Shown piece after piece: positions 56,832 through 64,000 of a stretch of DNA of 64,000 nt (position 1 is the first letter of the stretch; every line of letters starts with the position of its first letter). The stretch covers positions 115,533,676 to 115,597,675 of the forward strand of contig CM060897.1 in the NCBI GenBank assembly GCA_030762935.1, in the 5' to 3' direction. The notes below the pieces were generated by a model that was not told the origin of the DNA, did no database searches, and saw only the letters and a list, made by a program, of their open reading frames with translations. This stretch comes from Hymenopus coronatus (Eukaryota; Arthropoda; Insecta; Mantodea; Hymenopodidae). The position numbers and the translations under genes are program-made.

Positions 56832-57304
56832 ATTTACAAATTCGCTGAGAGCATTCATTATTGATGGCTGTTAAACAAATGTTAAACAATGTAAAATCGT
56901 CAAACTTCAAACTTAAGCTTTCCTTAAGCTTAAGCTTGGTAATTTTACCATTGTTGTTGTCTATACATCATGTTGGGTTCTTCTTGGACAAGTAAAGAAT
57001 CAAATAAGATATGTTCATGCCGTATTATATTATTGTCAACATTTTGAAACATTTCCTATTAAATAAATAGCAAGCTGATTGAGTTTTACATTTTACCCTA
57101 TTGTCCTTGAATTTTACGTTTAAGGAAGTATAATGCACTTCTCTGGGCAGGAAAGAGGAAAATATTAAAAGCAATACTTAAAATAACGTTTGAGTCCTTT
57201 CAATTCTGGTGGTCAAATTAATTATTTATGTAGCATTTAGAGAAATTTGAAAGTAAGCATACATTTCATTGACATTTTTAGCTAAATCATTTCAGTTTAT
57301 AATA
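56832..57304. other. Unassigned; may include mariner end
   Basis: The mariner 5' untranslated part and inverted repeat should lie here. TGTTGGGTTCTTCTTGGACA at about 56971 is a possible end, but no partner exists because the other end is lost. Confidence 0.3.
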
Positions 57305-57945
57305 AAAGTATCTCTACAAACAAACTTCTTACAAAGGATTATTCTTGTTTCTACATTATGCTAATCAGGATAAACATAAATAGAATGTTCTTATTAATTA
57401 GTTCCTTATAAATAGAAGGGAGGTCAATATTAGAAACAAACTATGCCACATGAAACTTTCTAAAAGTGTAAGGAAAATGGAAATCGAGTAAACATCAATG
57501 GAAGTAAGCAAGGGCTTTAGGCTTTGAACTCTTGGGAATTTAATCAGCCAAAGTTTCAAGCATAAAAATGCTCTTTATTTTCTATATTAAGTTTTGTCTT
57601 ACTATTACCTACAATTTCCAAGTTATGCAAATTTCTACAAACTACATCCAGAATATAGAGGTCTTTAGAGGAATTTCCAGAAAAAAATATGTTTTATTTG
57701 TAATGTAAATATCTTTATATACGGTATTGTAATCAAAATTATTAGAGCCATTTTTGAGAAAACAAAATGTTTCAAACATTGTTCCATGTAAATATGGTGG
57801 AGAGACTTTTTTGAAAATCTTCATGTCGCATCCTTGAACGATACTACACATAAATACTAAGTTTGGTTTTTATTGGTCTTTTCGTTTTTGACCTATGCAC
57901 TCCAAAGGCATACACATAAAAACACACACGGACCTTTTTATAAAA
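57305..57945 (+). mobile_element. Family H element, 3' truncated
   Basis: Starts near CTCTACAAACAAACTTCTTA and ends at the GGACCTTTTTATAAAA spot, where the next copy begins. The same joint position is seen at 14540 and 19030. Confidence 0.7.
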
Positions 57946-58772
57946 ATCTGATGCGTCCCATTCACATAGCTTTCTCCAGCTGTTCCGCACACAAACTATT
58001 GTTACAAAATATTATATTATGTATGTCATGGTAATCGAGATAAACAATAGCAGAATTGCTCTTACTGCATGCTTCCTTGTACTAATAAGGGTGATAAAGG
58101 CATACTTATGCTAAAGCGATAGTCAGATCTTTTAAAAGAAGGTTTATATGTGAAAAAATTGAGGTTCGTTTCGGTTAGCATAATCCGGTTTGAAAATAGG
58201 AAGTTTAAAATTGAAACCAAAACAAGGCAAATCTCGTAAACAATCAACTCTACAAGAAAAAGCATATACATAAATCATGATAACGGAATCTACCATTTTT
58301 ATTTTAAGCTTTTGTCTAACTCTTATGGTTTACAAGCTGTGCAATATTTCGCAAAGCACATAAAAAACATATTTTCGGAAGCCATATCAGAAATTTTAAA
58401 ATGTTTATTTTATTTGTGATGTAAGAACCCTTAATATACGGTATTTTAATCGAAATTTTAGAGCAAGTTTTGAACAAAATAAATGTTTCAAAGATGTTCC
58501 CATGTAAAGGGTAGTTTGTGGTGGAGGGATTTCTTTGAAAATCTTCCTGTCGCATCCTTAGATTCTAAGTTTGTTTTTTAACGGTATTTTCGTTTTTGAG
58601 CTACGCCGTTCACAGATACACTCACGAACCTTTTTCTAAAATGCTTTTAATACTCGGGGATATCAAAACATAATATGTTTCCAGTGAAATCTCGACATCT
58701 AACTTTTTAGTGGAGTAAAATAACTTCTCTAGCTCCTATGTATGTATGTACATATGTGCTAGAGAAGAGTAA
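57946..58772 (+). mobile_element. Family H element, full length
   Basis: Starts ATCTGATGCGTCCCATTCAC after TTATAAAA. The hairpin with loop TATGTATGTATGTACATA lies at about 58728-58765, and the end is GAGAAGAGTAAAA. Confidence 0.8.
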
Positions 58773-59250
58773 AAAGCAATTTTCGTTTTTTTAAGCAATT
58801 GTACTTAGAATGTCACTGCCAGTGCTTTTTTTGGGGGGGTGGGGTATAGCCCCCTTTAACTTTATGGTCATATCGGGGACTTTGACTTGTGAAACAATTA
58901 TATTACGGTAGGTATAGTCATTTAACAGACGCTCATTAACTCCCACATCCATATTTCCAGACTCTGTTTGGGATAGGGAATAATTCTGGCTAAAGAAACA
59001 GGTTGATGAGGGGTAAATTATGTACAATAAAACAAAGACCCTTCCTCCCAAAAAAGGAATTTCGCCTAAAATTCAAGCTTTTAAGAACAAAACAGAACAT
59101 TGTTCCATTGTTACTTTTAATATGTTTTATACTCAAAGATGCACAGACAAGTCGGAAATCGAACCCGGGATTCCCGGGTGACTCGCAGTGTTCCCTAACA
59201 TACCTGATGCACAAACTATACCGGTCAGGGGGAGTCAAAGTTTGGTTACC
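58773..59250 (-). mobile_element. SINE-E with tRNA-Asp-like head
   Basis: The minus strand reads GGTATAGTTTGTGCATC (A-box-like), GAGTCACCCGGGAATCCCGG with a tRNA-Asp-like GTC anticodon region, and B box GGTTCGATTTCC. It then runs through a spacer to GCCAGAATTATTCCCTATCC and CAGAGTCTGGAAATATGGAT, and to the TCCCCGATATGACCATAAAG tail. The head differs from that of the copy at 17285, so two SINEs sharing one body, or a composite, are both possible. Confidence 0.55.
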
Positions 59251-59270
59251 TGAGCTTAAAGAGAAAAAAA

Positions 59271-60106
59271 TCTGATGTGTTCCATTCCCATAGCTTTCTC
59301 TACATCTCTGCAACAAATTACTCTATTTACTTCATCTAATCGAGAAAAAATTAGTAGAAATAGTATTATTACTTCCTTCCTTGTTATTAGAAGCGAAATA
59401 AGGGAGTACGATATGTTAAAGTGATAGTCAAAAGCCGGTTGCTATGTGACTGGAGTTTCTTTGTTTGTATGTACACAAGTTCACAAAGTCCTGTATGAGA
59501 AATGTATAAATTGTTATAGCAGAAACCAAAACAAGAAATAAATATCTCACAAACAATCAACTCCACGAAAGAATTGTATATAACATAAACTGTGTGGTTT
59601 AAAGTTCTCTACATTTGTTGTGTGGTAAATTTTTGTCCATCTTGCAGCTATGCAAAATTCTGTAAAATTGACCCAGAATAAAGTAGTCTTCAGAGGCTAT
59701 TTCCAGAAAATTCAAAATATACATTTGATTTTTCAGGTAAATATCTTTAATGTTCATATTTTAATCAAAATCGTTAGAGCCATTTTTTAGAAAATCAAAA
59801 TTTTCGAAATAAGTTCCATGTAAAGGGTAGTTTGGGGTGGAGCTATTTTTCTCAAAATAGTTGTGTCGCATCCCTGGAAGATACTAAACTTAAATACCAA
59901 GTTTGGTATTTTACCGACTTTTGGTTTTTGAGTTATCGTGTTCACAGACACGGACACACACACGGATCTTTTTCTGGAAATACTTTTTTTGGATACAAGG
60001 GACCCTAAAATATATATTTCCGGTGAAATCTCGGTATGGAATTTTTGAGTGGAGTGCAATACATTCTCTATACACTGAATGCATAGTTCGTATAGAGAAA
60101 GTAAAA
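59271..60106 (+). mobile_element. Family H element, full length
   Basis: Starts TCTGATGTGTTCCATTCCCA after GAGAAAAAAA. The hairpin is CTCTATACACTGAATGCATAG, and the end is GAGAAAGTAAAAA. Confidence 0.8.
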
Positions 60107-60767
60107 AACTATTACAATCTAGCGGAATGAGTCACTTTTTATGCACCTTACCTTGTTCCCAAAATTTTAATTAGTACTCACAGAATAAAGCATTCAGACT
60201 CATCTGGAATCTGTTACGACGTCCAGGGATTTGAGTAGTGACTCTCATTTCGGATAGCCCTGAGGTTCATTTCGAGTCTAATCAAAATAGGTATGACGTG
60301 GAGAATCCTCTAGAGTAAGACAGGATGAACAGAAAACTACCAACGAAGAGTTAGCTGGCCACAAAATTGATGTCCTGTCAGTTTCCGAATTGCTATGGGA
60401 CCTCGTGACCTGCATCTGTTGTAGCTGGATAACACAACAAGAAATTACAAAACTGATATTCCTTGCTGTAAATTTCGTTCTTTATGATCAAGATTTAGAG
60501 CGATCAAGTAATCCCTTAATTTTGTCGAAAGCTTTGATCTAAAAGTCAAAATAAATTAAAAGCATAGATAAGGTTCTTAGAAATGGTATAAGTCCGTCTA
60601 GAAAGGGTTTTCTTCTCTACTTTTTAGTGTGTAAAGATTATCCAACACTTAGAAGTTATTGAGAGCATGCACCTCATCTATATTTAGACGAGATTTAAAA
60701 GACCATTTCCAATTATGCTAATATGCCAAGCAAATAATGCATTAACTCAGAAAATTTTAATGTCTTG
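60107..60767. other. No gene seen
   Basis: Unassigned. Confidence 0.4.
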
Positions 60768-61060
60768 TTTTTTCACACAAGTCGTGTGTAGGACAGGAGT
60801 TAGATATATAGAGTCAATTAAAAAATGCAATACCGTGACATGGATTTGAACCAAGGATCTTCCTCTCTTAGCCGATCGCTCTAACCACTGAGCTACAATG
60901 GCAACATGCCGGCACGACATTACATTCCTCAACTGACTCGCAATTTGTCGGTAAACCACAAGATGAACTAATTATTTTGGGATGACATCCATCAATTGCA
61001 ACTTACAATATCGTAAGTACTTTTTAAGTTCCGGGTTTCATAGTTCAGGCAACTATTATG
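60768..61060 (-). mobile_element. SINE-C, long form
   Basis: Starts TTTTTTCACACAAGTCGTGT. The tRNA-like head is at about 60840-60905, and the copy then continues past the head through GGTAAACCACAAGATGAACT to GTAAGTACTTTTTAAGTTCC. It shows the full length of the unit beyond the tRNA-like part. Confidence 0.7.
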
Positions 61061-61086
61061 GTAAAATAGTTTTAATATCATTGTTT

Positions 61087-61322
61087 TTTTCACAAAAACT
61101 GTGTGTAGGATAGAAGTTGTATAGGTAAAGACAAACTGAAAAATTTAATGTCATGACTAGGTTTGAACCAAGTATCTCTGGGTCTCTAGGAATTTAATAC
61201 CATCCGGCATTTTACCATTATAGAGCAGCGGTTAGAGAGACTGGCTAGAGACTGCGAGGTCCATAGTTCAAATCACGACCATGGCATTGAATTTTTCAGT
61301 CTGATCATAGCTATCCAATTCA
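61087..61322. mobile_element. SINE-C, head-to-head pair
   Basis: The minus-strand arm (61087-61195) starts TTTTTTCACAAAAACTGTGT. The plus-strand arm (61200-61322) has TATAGAGCAGCGGTTAGAGA, AGTTCAAATCACGACC and CATTGAATTTTTCAGTCTGA. Same layout as 4208-4500. Confidence 0.65.
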
Positions 61323-62142
61323 GAAAATATTGATGGTACCAGATACTTCCGCAACCAGGTTAGCTGGGCGGTCCGAAGCGAAGCAAGCTACGTTCGTTCG
61401 ACCTTGCCTGCGTTTACTCTCTCTCTTGCTCATATAATATGTCAAACATAGGTAAAAGGTGAGCACGGCTGAACTGGGAGCAATAGGTGATCAAACTCAG
61501 GTGCTGCCACACATATTTTTGTGCATAGAGCTTTTATATAAATACATATATAAATGAAACTAGGTTTTACGACAAGTTACCTCTTTTTTGAACTTGCAAA
61601 TAATTGACTTGTAAGTTAAGAAACGTTCACACGTAAACATAAACATCTCAAAATTACAAAAAAGATCATCTTTTCTAAGTGTCTTATTCAAAGGAAACAA
61701 TAGAAGCACTACCTCCTAATGGGGACAAATTAAAAAAAAAAAATTCTTGATTATTATTCTTATGAGTTAACTAAATATTCGTTGACTTGTTCTTGGTTCA
61801 ACTAGGTATCATCCGTTCAGACCAACAAAATCCCCATCTTTGCTGTATTTTCTCCACAAGGATTTACTCAGACCTGAATGAACTTCTTTGCTTGAAAAGT
61901 CAGTAGCTCAAGCAAAGTCATCGATTCCAGTCAGAAAATATTACTCTGAATATGCACTGTCGCGCAAGTTTGACCGTACTCGGCCATTCTAGATTATACG
62001 TTCCACTCATACGTTTTGATGGTTGCATATGCAGCAAGGCTTACTTGCTCTGTTTTAATTTCCTGACTGAAACTCGAGCATTGCTCGCCACTATTTGTGT
62101 ATGCTTTCACCTGTGCGAGCCCACTGCAAGCAAAGGAGTGAG
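61323..62142. other. No gene seen
   Basis: Unassigned. A 103-codon frame at 61952-62263 overlaps the next repeat and has no recognisable motif. Confidence 0.35.
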
Positions 62143-62912
62143 TTTTTTTTTTACTTTCTCTAGCCCCGTGTACACAATGTACAAAGTGGATAGAGAGGGT
62201 ATTGTATTTGATCCAAAATTCGTTGTTGAGATCCCCGGAACTATGTTTCTCGGCATCTCCTGAGTCCAATAAAAGCATTTTTACAATGTGTGTTTGTGTG
62301 TGTGTCTGTTGACAATATAGCTCAAAAGCGAAAACCGTTAAATACCAAATTTGGTAAATAGTATCTTCGTAATCTAAGATTTAGCATCTTTTAAGGATCC
62401 AGCACGAAGATTTTCAAGAAAATTCCTTCCTCACAAAATACCCTTTACATGGAAAAATGTTTGAAAAATTTTATCTTCTGAAAAATGGCTCTAATTTTTT
62501 GATTATAATACCTTATATTGAATATTTTAAACCCCTAATAAAATCTATATCTTGAATTTTCCGGGAATAGCCTCTGAAGACCTCTTTATCCTGTATGAAT
62601 TCTGCCTAATTTTACTTAACTGCTAAACCGTAAGAGATAGACAAAAACTTACAGCACAAAGATGTGTATCTCCTCAAAATACACAATTTATGTCCCTTAC
62701 ACTTTTTTTTGTGGAAGTAAGCGTTTCCGAGATATTCCTTGTTATTAGTTTCAATTGCAAAGTACTTATACTTTCCTCAGACATGAAGTATCTGTTCTAT
62801 TCCTGGCCAAGCAAAGAAGTGATTAGCAATGTCAATCGCAAAATGGTAGATTTTAAAACATTTGACTATCGCTATAGCCTAATACTAATATTTATCTCAA
62901 TTAGCAGCGACA
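62143..62912 (-). mobile_element. Family H element, 5' tip missing
   Basis: Hairpin end at about 62151 (ACTTTCTCTAGCCCCGTGTA), GT tract at about 62287-62308. It ends at AATATTTATCTCAATTAGCA, lacking the last ~90 bases. Confidence 0.75.
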
Positions 62913-63394
62913 CAACAAAATGACCCAACAGAGGACGCGTTTTGCATGGCATTGTTAGGGTTCCCGTGAAATTATACAGTTTTTAATAGCAGAGTTGATG
63001 ATGGATTTTCAATCAGAAATATAATTACTTGTAGTTTTAAATAAAAATTGTAGAGTTATAGTTGAACAAAGGCAGCTTCCTAAAGGGCAAAGTTGAGTAG
63101 ACACAGCTGTGTTAGATCGACACCTGTCTACGATATTCTATGCTAGTTTACCCAAGGATTAAGCTAAATCCAGCCCATGTTATGGCTGTACACCCTTCAT
63201 CAATCCTGCCCAACAGCCCTCGTCTTGCAGTGACCTGTTTCCCTCCAACAAATTTGTCCTGCTATTGGCTGACAGAATGGCAGCATCTACGTCACAAACA
63301 CTACTTATATTTAAATTTGATTGTTTATTTCGTTTCGAAACTTAAGCATATAGATACAGTAGAATATTTGTACCGAAAATATAAGTATGATATT
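62913..63394. other. No gene seen
   Basis: Contains CTATTGGCTGA (inverted CCAAT) and CTACGTCACAAAC at about 63262-63300, promoter-like by composition only. The 100-codon frame at 63140-63442 has no recognisable motif. Confidence 0.3.
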
Positions 63395-64000
63395 TTCAAT
63401 TCACGTGAATTTTTTACCTATGCTGCAACAAATTACTATTAATAATAGTTTATTCTAATCTATATTTTGTGCTTAATGAGACAGATATTAGTAGATATCC
63501 TACTTAAGTAAGAGATAAATAAAGGAATATAATAGACTAAAGCCATAGTCAAATCTTCTAAAAGCCAGCCGCCAAGTGATGAAATTTGAAATTCCTTCTC
63601 TTTGAATTACTAGGATAAAAATTGAACAATTTCCCATTTGAGAATAATTGAAGTATTGGGAATTTTAAAACCAATAACAAGAAACATCTGGGATATAACT
63701 TCACAAAAAAATATGTTTGATATTATGATAAACGATAATTACCTATTTTACTATTTATGCAAAAGTCATTTAGAATGAAGGGAACTTCGGAGGCTATTCT
63801 TAATACATTTAACGTATACCTTTTATTTGCCTATAAACAGTTTAATATGCCGTATTTTAATCAAAATCGTTGAAGCCATTTTTGAAAAATCAATCATTTT
63901 CAAAAATCTTCCATGTAAAGGTTGGGGAATTTTCCCATTCGAGTCCCAACCTTGAAATATACTAAACATAAATTTAAGTTTTGTATTTCAAGAACTTTTC
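63395..64000 (+). mobile_element. Family H element, running off the window
   Basis: Starts at about TTCACGTGAATTTTTTACCT (worn 5' tip) and continues to the window edge at ATTTAAGTTTTGTATTTCAAG. The GT tract and hairpin would lie outside. Confidence 0.7.

Noticed and set aside
1947..64000. Family H copies as a CRISPR-like array
   Set aside because: Copies are about 0.85 kb, occur in both orientations, are unevenly spaced and nested, and lie in a eukaryotic sequence. None of this fits a CRISPR array.

Overview
The window looks like repeat-packed intergenic or intronic DNA from an AT-rich animal genome. Several things point to a eukaryote: tRNA-derived SINEs with internal A/B-box promoters, dead mariner-type transposases, 5'-truncated non-LTR retrotransposon ends, long simple repeats and a GT-AG bounded exon candidate. 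No operons, ribosome binding sites or long intact genes are present. The mix of mariner, CGGBP1-type zinc finger and Crypton-like pieces suits an arthropod-like invertebrate, but the species cannot be named from this.

The dominant component is one family of non-coding elements of about 0.82-0.95 kb, called family H here. I count about 37 copies and fragments in both orientations. Full copies begin TCTGATGTGTTCCATTCACA and end in a ~40-base hairpin closing with TAGAGAAAGT. A 10-base inverted match lies near both ends, a GT-rich tract lies inside the 3' end, and no clear target duplication is seen. The best match by structure is a non-autonomous Helentron/DINE-1-like element. Copies sit in A/T runs, and several have inserted into the T runs of older copies. 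This gives nested stacks at 17.55-19.94 kb, 39.70-41.76 kb and 42.75-44.67 kb.

At least five other short tRNA-like element families are interspersed: SINE-A (Glu-like head), SINE-B (Gly-like), SINE-C (fold-back, head-to-head tRNA-like arms), SINE-D, SINE-E, plus SINE-F-like pieces. Four insertions carry clear 8-11-base target duplications that fix their order relative to family H or mariner. Coding relics are: an internally deleted DDE transposase (148-534), a Crypton-like N-terminal domain (15728-15967), a nearly full-length mariner split by a SINE (23638-24860), a non-LTR reverse transcriptase end (30630-30975), a CGGBP1-like zinc finger (39368-39580), a second non-LTR end (49600-49880), a Tc1-like C-terminus (53085-53370) and a second mariner (55838-56831). 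All but the exon candidates and the zinc-finger piece carry stops or frameshifts.

The only candidates for host coding sequence are an 84-base exon at 36576-36659, in a ~1.7 kb stretch free of recognised repeats, and a weaker one at 44907-44999. If the first is real, much of the window is probably intron of one large gene on the plus strand. The most unusual structures are the self-nesting of family H, a 216-base insertion containing a spacerless 168-base palindrome (35062-35277), a mariner derivative with two inverted 3' ends (37699-38379), and a 19-base minisatellite grown inside a SINE and open in three frames (6886-7113).
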